From assembly GCA_905198575.1 (NCBI GenBank), contig CAJKDC010000037.1:1-23766 (forward strand): 23,766 nucleotides of DNA. Reading direction: 5' to 3'. Positions within the stretch are counted from its first letter, which is position 1, and the number at the start of each line of letters is the position of its first letter. The notes beneath the pieces were generated by a model that ran no database searches, was not told where the DNA came from, and saw only the letters and a program-made list of their open reading frames with translations. This DNA is from an uncultured Bacteroides sp. (lineage in GTDB: Bacteria > Bacteroidota > Bacteroidia > Bacteroidales > Bacteroidaceae). Below, in pieces: positions 7,133 to 15,365 of this stretch. A program made the position numbers and the translations under genes.

Positions 7133-9142
7133 ATGTATAATATCATTCAATTAAACGACAAAGATTTATCCGAACTGCAAGCTATTGCCAAAGAGTTGGG
7201 AATTACCAAATCCGAGTCTCTTACGAAAGAGCAACTCGTATACCGCATTCTGGATGAACAAGCCATTGTAGGTGCCAGCAAAAAGGTAGCCGCTACTAAA
7301 AACAGCGAAGAACGCAAAGAAACTCAGCCTCGCAAACGCTCCAGAATCAGCGTAAAGAAAGAAGGCAGCAAAGTTTATACCGCAACAAAAGACAAGGCTC
7401 AGAAACTTGAAGCCAACACACCCTCGCTTCCAGCTCCAGCACCTTTATTCAAACAAGAAGATAATACAAATAACAATAGCAGTACTTCAAGCAACGAAAC
7501 TGAAACAAAAGTAACTATTACTACAACAGCAGAAGTACAGGCTGTAGAGGCTCCAGCAACAGAAGCTCCGGCAGAAAAGCCCAAAGCTAAAAGAGGCCGC
7601 AAGCCAAGCAATAAAAATAAAACTGTAGCCCAAGAAACAAAAGCAATTAATGAAATTCCAACTCCGGAACCTGTTATCAACCACGATGACTTGGAAGAAC
7701 TTCCAGAACTTGACTTCTCCAGCATCAACAACGATTTCATAGCTATCGAAGATTTGCCATCTGAGAAATTCGAACTTCCGACCGAATTGCTAGGCAAATT
7801 TGAAGCTACAAAAATGGAAAATCCAGCAGCTTCACCGGCTCAAGAAAATGCACCTAAAAAAAATCAGAATAAACAACAGCGCTTTAATAATCCACGCACT
7901 AACCGCCAGCAGCAAGCTCAGCAACAGGCCAGCCAACAGCAACCCGCTACAGAAAATGCAGCTACACCAGCACCTGCTCCTGCCGCTGCTCCTGAAAAGA
8001 AGCCCGTAGAAAAGCCTTACGAATTTGATGATATTCTGAAAGGTACAGGTGTACTGGAGATTATGCCTGACGGTTATGGTTTCCTGCGTTCTTCGGACTA
8101 CAATTATCTTTCTTCACCAGACGATATTTATGTTTCTCAGTCGCAAATTAAACTGTTCGGCCTGAAAACCGGCGATGTTGTGGAAGGTACTATCCGTCCT
8201 CCTAAAGAGGGTGAAAAATATTTCCCGCTTGTAAAAGTTGCAAAAATTAACGGACTTAATTCGGAACTCGTACGTGACCGTATTCCGTTCGACCATCTGA
8301 CTCCTCTGTTCCCTGACGAAAAATTCAAGTTGTGCAAAGGATATGATGACAACTTGTCTGCACGCGTAGTAGACTTGTTTTCACCTATCGGAAAAGGCCA
8401 GCGTGCTCTGATTGTAGCACAACCTAAAACCGGTAAGACTATCTTAATGAAGGACATTGCCAATGCCATTGCAGCCAACCATCCGGAAGTATACATGATT
8501 ATGCTGCTGATTGACGAACGTCCGGAAGAAGTCACCGACATGGCACGCAGCGTCAACGCAGAAGTGATTGCATCTACGTTCGATGAACCGGCTGAACGCC
8601 ACGTAAAGATTGCAGGTATCGTATTGGAAAAAGCCAAACGCATGGTGGAATGCGGACACGATGTTGTAATTTTCCTGGATTCTATTACACGACTGGCACG
8701 TGCCTACAATACAGTTTCACCGGCATCAGGTAAAGTTCTTTCAGGAGGTGTGGATGCCAATGCGCTTCACAAACCGAAACGCTTCTTCGGTGCTGCACGT
8801 AACATCGAAGGCGGTGGTTCATTGACTATCATTGCAACAGCACTGATTGACACCGGCTCTAAAATGGATGAAGTTATTTTTGAAGAATTCAAGGGTACGG
8901 GTAACATGGAGCTTCAGCTCGACCGCAACTTAAGCAACAAACGTATATTCCCGGCAGTGAACATTGTCGCTTCGAGCACCCGTCGTGATGATTTGCTGTT
9001 GGATAAGACGACACTTGACAGAATGTGGATTTTACGCAAATACCTCTCGGATATGAATCCGATAGAAGCAATGGACTTCGTAAAAGACCGTCTGGAAAAA
9101 ACCAAGGACAACGACGAATTCCTGCTTAGCATGAACTCATAA
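7133..9142 (+). CDS. rho: Transcription termination factor Rho with large disordered insertion
   Basis: Hexameric RNA-dependent ATPase/helicase that ends transcription. Of 669 residues (about 419 in E. coli), the extra length lies between the N-terminal SAP-like helix domain (about 1-45, LNDKDLSELQAIAKELGI) and the cold-shock RNA-binding fold (about 295-385, with G314-YGFLR). Residues about 47-292 are low-complexity: basic AT-hook-like RGRKPS, acidic patches, then a Q/N- and A/P-rich run at about 245-292. The ATPase core is complete: P431-KTGKT (Walker A), VVIFLDSITRLARAYN (Walker B), SGGVDANAL (secondary channel Q-loop) and EEFKGTGNMELQLDR near the R-loop/arginine finger. Disordered insertions of this kind occur in Bacteroides Rho and drive phase separation in B. 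thetaiotaomicron. The gene ends in a strong hairpin facing the DUF3127 gene. Confidence 0.95.
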   Translation: MYNIIQLNDKDLSELQAIAKELGITKSESLTKEQLVYRILDEQAIVGASKKVAATKNSEERKETQPRKRSRISVKKEGSKVYTATKDKAQKLEANTPSLPAPAPLFKQEDNTNNNSSTSSNETETKVTITTTAEVQAVEAPATEAPAEKPKAKRGRKPSNKNKTVAQETKAINEIPTPEPVINHDDLEELPELDFSSINNDFIAIEDLPSEKFELPTELLGKFEATKMENPAASPAQENAPKKNQNKQQRFNNPRTNRQQQAQQQASQQQPATENAATPAPAPAAAPEKKPVEKPYEFDDILKGTGVLEIMPDGYGFLRSSDYNYLSSPDDIYVSQSQIKLFGLKTGDVVEGTIRPPKEGEKYFPLVKVAKINGLNSELVRDRIPFDHLTPLFPDEKFKLCKGYDDNLSARVVDLFSPIGKGQRALIVAQPKTGKTILMKDIANAIAANHPEVYMIMLLIDERPEEVTDMARSVNAEVIASTFDEPAERHVKIAGIVLEKAKRMVECGHDVVIFLDSITRLARAYNTVSPASGKVLSGGVDANALHKPKRFFGAARNIEGGGSLTIIATALIDTGSKMDEVIFEEFKGTGNMELQLDRNLSNKRIFPAVNIVASSTRRDDLLLDKTTLDRMWILRKYLSDMNPIEAMDFVKDRLEKTKDNDEFLLSMNS

Positions 9143-9148
9143 ACCCAA

Positions 9149-9199
9149 AAAACTCCCGGTCAGTTTTGCAATCGCTTGCAAAAACCGACCGGGAGTTTT
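9149..9199. terminator. Bidirectional terminator between rho and the DUF3127 gene
   Basis: AAAACTCCCGGTC (9149-9161) pairs perfectly with GACCGGGAGTTTT (9187-9199). The stem continues inwards through TTTTGCAA/TTGCAAAA with a small mismatch to a short loop. T-rich edges lie on both strands, so it serves both convergent genes. Confidence 0.88.
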
Positions 9200-9224
9200 A
9201 TTTTATCTCAAGAAATTCCGGATA

Positions 9225-9605
9225 TCAGAATGGAAGATCATCTTTTTCATCACCTGCCGCAAAATCAACCGGGGCAGCCGGTGCTGCATTCATCGGTGGG
9301 AAAGAAGGATCAGGCATTGGAGCTGCAGCTGCTGCACCGACACGTTCTACTTTCCATGCACGGATACTGTTGAACCAGCGTCCTTGCCATTCACGGGCAT
9401 CAATATCGAATGACACATTAAGTTCCTCACCTATCTGGATATTGAATTGCTGAATTTTATCTGCTCCGAAAACGTCGAAACACATTCTTCTGGGATACTG
9501 ATCGTGTGTTTCAATCACATATTCCTGTACTTTCCATTCGTTTCCAGACTTGGAAACACCGCCTCTGGGTTCGAGAACGGCTATTACTTTACCTGATAAT
9601 TCCAT
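9225..9605 (-). CDS. DUF3127 protein, OB-fold-like with SSB-type acidic tail
   Basis: A 126-residue protein. Residues 1-88 match the pattern of DUF3127 (MELSGKVIAVLEP at the start, then CFDVFGADKIQQF and FDIDAREWQGRWFNSIRAW), a beta-rich domain that looks OB-fold-like. Residues 89-118 are a flexible Ala/Pro/Met linker, and the last residues are DEKDDLPF. That layout (OB domain, disordered linker, acidic tip ending in Pro-Phe) is the layout of single-stranded DNA-binding protein SSB, whose DDIPF-type tip recruits repair and replication enzymes. It lies divergently 176 bases from dnaN. The function is not established; single-strand nucleic acid binding is inference. A weak minus-strand -7 element (TACTTTCG, 9633-9640) lies upstream. 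Confidence 0.75.
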   Translation of the reverse strand: MELSGKVIAVLEPRGGVSKSGNEWKVQEYVIETHDQYPRRMCFDVFGADKIQQFNIQIGEELNVSFDIDAREWQGRWFNSIRAWKVERVGAAAAAPMPDPSFPPMNAAPAAPVDFAAGDEKDDLPF

Positions 9606-9679
9606 ATATTCATTTCGTTTTTAAAACTAGTGCGAAAGTACATCTTTTAGGGGAAGTATACTAATTTTTATCTCTTTTT

Positions 9680-9713
9680 TTTGCGGTTCATACGCAATCT
9701 TTTCGTACTTTTG
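9680..9713 (+). promoter_or_regulatory. Promoter of the dnaN cluster
   Basis: TTTG at 9680-9683 (-33) and TACTTTTG at 9706-9713 (-7, TAnnTTTG) are separated by 22 bases, close to the Bacteroidota consensus. The predicted start leaves a leader of about 64 bases before the dnaN ATG. It probably drives the whole tight cluster to 17069. Confidence 0.65.
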
Positions 9714-9781
9714 GCAGTTAAATAATTCAATTTGAAAAGATTGATTTTAGTCAGAAATAATATAAAATTTATATAAACAAT

Positions 9782-10906
9782 ATGAAATTCATAGTTTCCA
9801 GTTCAGCTTTTTTTAATCATTTGCAAGCTATCAGCCGAGTAATTAACTCTAAAAACTCACTTCCTATCCTGGATTGTTTCCATATCAAACTGCAGGACGG
9901 AACGCTGGAGCTCACAGCATCCGACAATGATACAACGCTGATTACTTCGCTCGAAGTGACAGAATACGAAGGGGACGGAAGTTTTGCCGTATCTTCTAAA
10001 ACGCTGCTCGAAGCATTGAAAGAAATTCCGGAACAGCCTTTGAGCTTTACGGTAAACACCAACAGCCTTGAAATTACGGTTCGCTATCAAAACGGACAAT
10101 ATAGTCTGGTAGGACAAAATGCCAACGAATATCCTACTCTGCCTGTTTTGAACGAAGGCGCAGTACGGTTCAACATGGGGGCAGACATCCTGCTGAGCGG
10201 TATCAACCGCAGCATTTTTGCTACAGCAGACGATGAATTGCGTCCTGTAATGAATGGTATCTATTTTGACATCAATACAGAAGATATTACGCTGGTTGCA
10301 TCAGATGGTCACAAACTGGTGCGTTGCAAAATTTTTACACCGTCACAAAATGAAAAAGCCGCATTTATCCTGCCTAAAAAGCCTGCCAACCTGCTTAAAA
10401 ACTTGCTGGCTAAAGAGCAGGGGGATGTAAACATCTCATTCGATGACCGCAATGCCATGTTTACCATGGAAAGTTTCTGCATGATATGCCGACTGATTGA
10501 AGGACGCTATCCGAACTACAATTCTGTAATTCCGCAGAACAATCCGCATAAGGCTATTATTGACAGAATATCATTTATCAGTGCATTAAAGCGTATTGCG
10601 GTATTCTCTCCACAGTCGAGCAATCTGGTGAAACTGGCGCTGAATGACAACTTCATCAAAATCTCGGCACAGGATCTTGATTTCTCGACTTCGGCAGAAG
10701 AAACCATCAACTGCCAGTATAGCGGCAGTGCCATGAGCATTGGTTTTAAATCTCAGTTCCTAATTGACATTCTGAATAACATTTCTTCTCAGGATGTAGT
10801 GTGCGAACTGGCCGACCCATCGCGTGCAGGAGTTATCGTACCGTCTGAACAGGAAGAAAACGAAGACCTGCTGATGTTGTTAATGCCAATGATGCTCAAC
10901 GACTAA
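9782..10906 (+). CDS. dnaN: DNA polymerase III sliding clamp, beta subunit
   Basis: A 374-residue protein of normal length with the three repeated clamp domains (about 1-120, 128-250, 252-374). It forms a dimeric ring that tethers DNA polymerase III and repair proteins to DNA. Recognisable features are the start MKFIVSSSAFFNHLQAISRV, the domain 2 segment SDGHKLVRC and the C-terminal LLMLLMPMM, in place of the usual MPMRL that lines the peptide-binding pocket. It is first in the plus-strand cluster and is followed after 27 bases by an exonuclease gene, so clamp and exonuclease are likely co-transcribed. Unlike many bacteria, it is not beside dnaA. Confidence 0.96.
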   Translation: MKFIVSSSAFFNHLQAISRVINSKNSLPILDCFHIKLQDGTLELTASDNDTTLITSLEVTEYEGDGSFAVSSKTLLEALKEIPEQPLSFTVNTNSLEITVRYQNGQYSLVGQNANEYPTLPVLNEGAVRFNMGADILLSGINRSIFATADDELRPVMNGIYFDINTEDITLVASDGHKLVRCKIFTPSQNEKAAFILPKKPANLLKNLLAKEQGDVNISFDDRNAMFTMESFCMICRLIEGRYPNYNSVIPQNNPHKAIIDRISFISALKRIAVFSPQSSNLVKLALNDNFIKISAQDLDFSTSAEETINCQYSGSAMSIGFKSQFLIDILNNISSQDVVCELADPSRAGVIVPSEQEENEDLLMLLMPMMLND

Positions 10907-10933
10907 AATTCCAATCTTAAAAAACAAGCAACC

Positions 10934-11710
10934 ATGAAGCTTAATCTGAAAAATCCACTGGTGTTCTTTGATTTGGAAACAACCGGTACCAATATAAATA
11001 CAGACCGTATTGTCGAAATTTGCTACCTGAAAGTATATCCTAACGGAAACGAGGAAAGCAAAACCATGCGTATCAATCCGGAAATGCACATTCCGGAAGC
11101 CTCATCTGCCATACATGGTATTTACGATGAGGATGTAGCAGACTGTCCGACTTTCAAAGAGGTAGCAAAAGATATTGCACGCGACATTGAGGGAGCTGAT
11201 TTAGCAGGATTTAACTCCAACCGTTTTGATATTCCTGTATTGGCTGAAGAATTTCTGCGTGCCGGCATAGACATAGACCTGAAAAAACGGAAATTCGTTG
11301 ATGTGCAGGTGATTTACCACAAGCTGGAACAGCGCACTTTGTCGGCTGCCTATAAATTCTATTGTGGAAAAAATCTGGAAGATGCACATACAGCCGAAGC
11401 GGATACACGTGCTACCTATGAAGTACTCAAAGCACAGCTGGACCATTATCCTGAAGTTCTGGAGAATGACATCAACTTTTTGTCGGACTACTCCAGCTAC
11501 AACAAGAATGTAGATTTTGCAGGACGTATCATCTACAATGACAATGATGTGGAAGTTTTCAACTTCGGAAAATACAAAGGCATCCCCGTCACTGAAGTCC
11601 TGCAAAAAGACCCGGGCTATTTCGGTTGGATTATGAACGGAGATTTTACTTTGAATACCAAAAATGTATTGACCAAAATCAGATTACGCACCAGCGGTCT
11701 GGCTAAATAA
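10934..11710 (+). CDS. DEDDh 3'-5' exonuclease (DnaQ-like) with ExoX-type C-terminal domain
   Basis: A 258-residue exonuclease of the DnaQ/RNase T superfamily that removes nucleotides from 3' ends using two metal ions. All catalytic residues are visible: D13 and E15 (FFDLETTGTN), D99 (GFNSNRFDIPVL), H152 and D157 (HTAEADTRATYEVL), the DEDDh set. Residues about 200-258 (VEVFNFGKYKGIPVTEVL, then DPGYFGWIM) are the small C-terminal domain also found in exonuclease X-like proteins. Position directly after dnaN suggests a replication or repair role, possibly proofreading for a polymerase III without its own exonuclease; that is inference. It overlaps nothing, and only 4 bases separate it from coaBC. 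Confidence 0.88.
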   Translation: MKLNLKNPLVFFDLETTGTNINTDRIVEICYLKVYPNGNEESKTMRINPEMHIPEASSAIHGIYDEDVADCPTFKEVAKDIARDIEGADLAGFNSNRFDIPVLAEEFLRAGIDIDLKKRKFVDVQVIYHKLEQRTLSAAYKFYCGKNLEDAHTAEADTRATYEVLKAQLDHYPEVLENDINFLSDYSSYNKNVDFAGRIIYNDNDVEVFNFGKYKGIPVTEVLQKDPGYFGWIMNGDFTLNTKNVLTKIRLRTSGLAK

Positions 11711-11714
11711 ACCT

Positions 11715-12908
11715 ATGAAAGGAAAGAAAATCGTACTCGGTATAACAGGAAGTATAGCAGCTTACAAGGCTGCTGTACTTATTCGTGCACTAATCAAGAA
11801 AGGAGCAGAAGTGCAGGTTGTGATTACACCGGCCGGAAAAGAATTCATTACCCCTATCACGCTGTCGGCACTGACCAGCAAACCCGTTATCAGCGAATTT
11901 TTCTCACAGCGTAACGGTACGTGGCACAGCCATGTAGATTTGGGATTGTGGGCCGATGCAATGGTAATTGCTCCTGCTACAGCCTCTACCATCGGGAAAA
12001 TGGCAAACGGGATAGCCGACAATATGCTCATCACCACCTATTTGTCGATGAAAGCACCTGTATTTGTTGCTCCGGCAATGGACTTGGATATGTTTGTACA
12101 TCCGGCAACCCAGAAGAATCTGGAAATACTCCGCTCATACGGAAACCATATCATCGAGCCTGGCGAAGGAGAACTGGCAAGTCACCTCGTAGGTAAAGGC
12201 AGAATGGAAGAACCCGAAAAAATAGTGGAAGTTCTGGAAGCTTTTTTTAATCGGGAACAAGACTTGAAAGGAAAGAAAGTACTGATTACAGCTGGTCCTA
12301 CTTACGAAAAAATAGACCCTGTACGCTTTATCGGCAACTATTCATCAGGTAAAATGGGTTATGCACTGGCCGAAAGTTGTGCCCGCCGCGGTGCTGAGGT
12401 TACTCTGATAAGTGGTCCCGTACAGGTAAAAGCACAACATCCTTCCATTAAAGTTACCAAGGTGGAAAGCGCACACCAGATGCATGAGACTGCCATAGAA
12501 GCTTTTCCAACTTCGGATGCAGCCATTCTCTGTGCCGCTGTAGCCGATTTTACCCCTGAAGTAAAAGCCGACCAGAAAATTAAAAGAGAAAAAGAAGACC
12601 TCATACTCAAACTGGTCCCAACGGAAGACATTGCCGCTGCATTGGGTAAAATAAAAAAAGAGAATCAATGCCTGGTAGGTTTTGCACTCGAAACCAACAA
12701 CGAACTGGCCAACGCCCGACATAAACTGGAAAAAAAGAACTTTGACTTCATTGTCTTAAACTCTTTGCAGGATGCGGGAGCCGGATTTCAATGTGATACC
12801 AACAAAATAACGATTGTAGACAAGGAAAAGGCAACTCCATATCCTTTAAAAACCAAGACAGAGGTAGCCGATGACATCATCGACCGTCTGGCCAATTTAT
12901 TGCAATAA
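11715..12908 (+). CDS. coaBC: Bifunctional phosphopantothenoylcysteine decarboxylase/synthetase
   Basis: A 397-residue two-domain enzyme for coenzyme A synthesis: CoaB joins cysteine to 4'-phosphopantothenate, and CoaC removes CO2 with FMN to give phosphopantetheine. The CoaC half (1-180) shows GITGSIAAYKA, the active-site His in TWHSHVDLG, PATASTIGKMANGIADN and PAMDLDM (commonly PAMN). The CoaB half (about 185-397) starts KKVLITAGPTYEKIDPVRFI and has the NYSSGKMG nucleotide site and the KIKRE lysine motif. The length is normal. It ends one base before the recN start (TAATATG), so the two are probably translationally coupled. Confidence 0.95.
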   Translation: MKGKKIVLGITGSIAAYKAAVLIRALIKKGAEVQVVITPAGKEFITPITLSALTSKPVISEFFSQRNGTWHSHVDLGLWADAMVIAPATASTIGKMANGIADNMLITTYLSMKAPVFVAPAMDLDMFVHPATQKNLEILRSYGNHIIEPGEGELASHLVGKGRMEEPEKIVEVLEAFFNREQDLKGKKVLITAGPTYEKIDPVRFIGNYSSGKMGYALAESCARRGAEVTLISGPVQVKAQHPSIKVTKVESAHQMHETAIEAFPTSDAAILCAAVADFTPEVKADQKIKREKEDLILKLVPTEDIAAALGKIKKENQCLVGFALETNNELANARHKLEKKNFDFIVLNSLQDAGAGFQCDTNKITIVDKEKATPYPLKTKTEVADDIIDRLANLLQ

Positions 12909-12909
12909 T

Positions 12910-14580
12910 ATGCTTAAATCCATCTTTATACAAAATTATGCACTGATAGACAAGCTGGAAATAAATTTCAATCCAGGATTCTCAGTCATAACAGGTGAAA
13001 CAGGTGCCGGTAAATCTATTATCTTGGGAGCCATCGGACTACTGCTAGGGCAGCGTGCCGATGCCAAAGCCATAAAAAATGGTGCACCCAAGTGCATTGT
13101 AGAAGCACATTTCTACATTGCTCCCTATCACATGGATGCCTTTTTCGAAGAACTGGAATTGGAGTTCGACCCGGAAGAATGCATCTTGCGCCGGGAAGTA
13201 TATGCCAACGGAAAAAGCCGCGCTTTTATCAACGACACCCCAGCATCGGTGAACCAGATGAAAGCATTGGGAGAAAAGCTTATTGATGTACACAGTCAGC
13301 ACCAGAACCTGCTGATAAATAAAGAGGGATTCCAACTCAATGTCGTTGATATTCTGGCTCAGGATGATATGGAGCTGAATACCTACAAAAAATACTATCT
13401 GGAGTATTGCACGGTAAGCAAGCAACTCAAAGAGTTTATAGCCCAGGCTGAGCAAAGCAAGAACGATGAAGATTATATTCGCTTCCAGCTCAGCCAGTTG
13501 GAAGATGCCCGCTTACAAGACGAAAGCGAACAAAAGGAATTGGAAGAGGAAGCAGAAACATTGAGTCATGCAGAAGAAATTAAAGCAGGTCTGTACAAGG
13601 TTGACCAGCTGCTGAACAATGAAGGCAACAGCATTCTGTCGGCAACCAAGGAGTGTCTGCAGATAACCCAAAACACATCGCGCGTATACAGTCCTGCATC
13701 CGAATGGGCCGAGCGGCTAAACAACTGTTACATTGAACTGAAAGAACTGGCACATGATATTGCCAATGGACAAGAAGAAATAGAATATAACCCCGCACGG
13801 CTGGATTTCGTTAACGAAAGACTGAACCTGATTTATTCACTGGAACAAAAACACCGTGTCAAGACAGTGAAAGAATTGATAGAGCTTACTGATTCCTACA
13901 AGCGACAACTGGATGCCATTACCTCGTTTGATGACACCATAGCCGAACTTGAACAGAAAAAAGATGCACTCTACCAGCAGGTACTGGAAAAGGCAGCCCT
14001 GCTTACACAGAAACGTACAACAGCCGCCCATTCTATTGAAACGCGTATGATGGAACTGCTTATCCCACTGGGGATGCCCAATGTACGCTTCGCCATAGAG
14101 CTGATTCCTCGCAAGGAACCCGATGCTTCTGGTATGGACATGGTGAACTTCCTATTCTCGGCCAACAAGAACGGAACGTTGCAAAATGTAGCTTCTATTG
14201 CGTCGGGCGGTGAAATAGCCCGCGTAATGCTTTCACTCAAAGCCCTGATAGCAGGCGCAGTGAAATTGCCTACCATCATTTTTGATGAAATCGATACGGG
14301 TGTATCCGGCTCGATTGCTGAAAAAATGGCCTACATCATGCAAGATATGGGGCGCCAGAACCGTCAGGTTATCAGCATTACCCACCTGCCGCAAATTGCT
14401 GCCCGTGGTGGAACTCATTATAAAGTTTATAAGAAAGATACAGAAACCGGAACCAGCAGCTACATCAACTGCCTGAGTCAGGAAGAACGTATCAAGGAAA
14501 TAGCCAATATGCTAAGCGGTGCTACCCTCACTGAGGCAGCCATGAATAATGCACGTGCATTATTGGAACTAAATTCATAA
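12910..14580 (+). CDS. recN: DNA repair protein RecN
   Basis: A 556-residue SMC-like ATPase used in recombinational repair of double-strand breaks, where it holds DNA ends or sisters together. It begins MLKSIFIQNYALIDKLEI, with Walker A G29-ETGAGKS36. A long Glu/Lys/Gln-rich coiled-coil arm fills about 150-370, and the C-terminal lobe holds signature ASGGEIARVMLSLKAL, Walker B TIIFDEIDTGVSG and SITHLPQIAARG. The ATG at 12910 is chosen because it starts exactly where RecN proteins start; an in-frame ATG at 12871 lies inside coaBC. It sits between coaBC and an rRNA methyltransferase in one transcript with dnaN. Confidence 0.95.
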   Translation: MLKSIFIQNYALIDKLEINFNPGFSVITGETGAGKSIILGAIGLLLGQRADAKAIKNGAPKCIVEAHFYIAPYHMDAFFEELELEFDPEECILRREVYANGKSRAFINDTPASVNQMKALGEKLIDVHSQHQNLLINKEGFQLNVVDILAQDDMELNTYKKYYLEYCTVSKQLKEFIAQAEQSKNDEDYIRFQLSQLEDARLQDESEQKELEEEAETLSHAEEIKAGLYKVDQLLNNEGNSILSATKECLQITQNTSRVYSPASEWAERLNNCYIELKELAHDIANGQEEIEYNPARLDFVNERLNLIYSLEQKHRVKTVKELIELTDSYKRQLDAITSFDDTIAELEQKKDALYQQVLEKAALLTQKRTTAAHSIETRMMELLIPLGMPNVRFAIELIPRKEPDASGMDMVNFLFSANKNGTLQNVASIASGGEIARVMLSLKALIAGAVKLPTIIFDEIDTGVSGSIAEKMAYIMQDMGRQNRQVISITHLPQIAARGGTHYKVYKKDTETGTSSYINCLSQEERIKEIANMLSGATLTEAAMNNARALLELNS

Positions 14581-14598
14581 CAAGAAAGAAAAAATAGT

Positions 14599-15354
14599 AT
14601 GATAGAAAAGAACGAAATGATTTTTGGCGTACGCGCCGTAATTGAAGCCATCCAGGCAGGTAAGGAATTTGACAAAATTCTTGTAAAAAAAGATATTCAG
14701 AGCGATCTCTCGAAAGAACTGTTTGCAGCACTTAAAGGAACTAACATTCCGGTGCAGCGTGTACCGGTAGAACGTATCAACCGCATCACACGTAAAAACC
14801 ATCAGGGGGTAGTGGCATTTATTTCTGCCATCAGCTACCAAAAAACAGAAGACTTGGTACCCTTCCTTTTCGAACAGGGCAAAAATCCTCTGATTATTCT
14901 GCTGGACGGACTGACAGACGTACGTAATTTCGGTGCTATTGCACGTACCTGCGAATGTGCTGGTGTAGATGCCATCATTATTCCGTCTAAAAATAGTGTA
15001 AGCGTAAATGCCGATGCCATCAAAACCTCAGCCGGAGCCCTGCACACCATTCCAGTATGCCGTGAGAACAGTCTTACCCAGACCATCAAATTCTTGAAAG
15101 AAAGCGGATTCAAGATTGTAGCTGCCACCGAAAAAGGAGACTACGACTACACCAAGGCCGAATATAGAGACCCAGTATGCATTATCATGGGTGCAGAAGA
15201 CACTGGTGTGCCTTACGAACATCTTTCACTCTGCGACGAATGGATTAAAATTCCGCTTATGGGAAAGATAGAATCACTGAATGTATCGGTTGCAGCCGGA
15301 ATCCTTATCTATGAAGCCGTGAAACAGCGCGGATTTGAAACAGAAAACGCATAA
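14599..15354 (+). CDS. rlmB: RlmB/TrmH-family rRNA 2'-O-methyltransferase
   Basis: A 251-residue SPOUT (alpha/beta-knot) methyltransferase. An N-terminal L30e-like substrate-binding domain (about 1-80, starting EMIFGVRAVIEAI) is followed by the knotted SAM domain with motif 1 LTDVRNFGAIARTCECAG, motif 2 IIMGAEDTGVP and motif 3 IPLMGKIESLNVSVAAG. The N in motif 3 and the R in motif 1 are catalytic in the family. RlmB methylates the ribose of G2251 in the 23S P loop. Bacteroidota often carry more than one TrmH-like protein, so the exact target is less certain than the reaction. It is separated from recN by 18 bases. Confidence 0.88.
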   Translation: MIEKNEMIFGVRAVIEAIQAGKEFDKILVKKDIQSDLSKELFAALKGTNIPVQRVPVERINRITRKNHQGVVAFISAISYQKTEDLVPFLFEQGKNPLIILLDGLTDVRNFGAIARTCECAGVDAIIIPSKNSVSVNADAIKTSAGALHTIPVCRENSLTQTIKFLKESGFKIVAATEKGDYDYTKAEYRDPVCIIMGAEDTGVPYEHLSLCDEWIKIPLMGKIESLNVSVAAGILIYEAVKQRGFETENA

Positions 15355-15365
15355 ATTCAAACAAC

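Noticed and set aside
9166..9453. Plus-strand open frame over the rho terminator
   Set aside because: It starts within the terminator hairpin and runs antisense to the DUF3127 gene.
12871..12909. Earlier ATG for recN inside coaBC
   Set aside because: The 13 extra residues do not fit RecN, while ATG 12910 starts exactly with the family N-terminus right after the coaBC stop.
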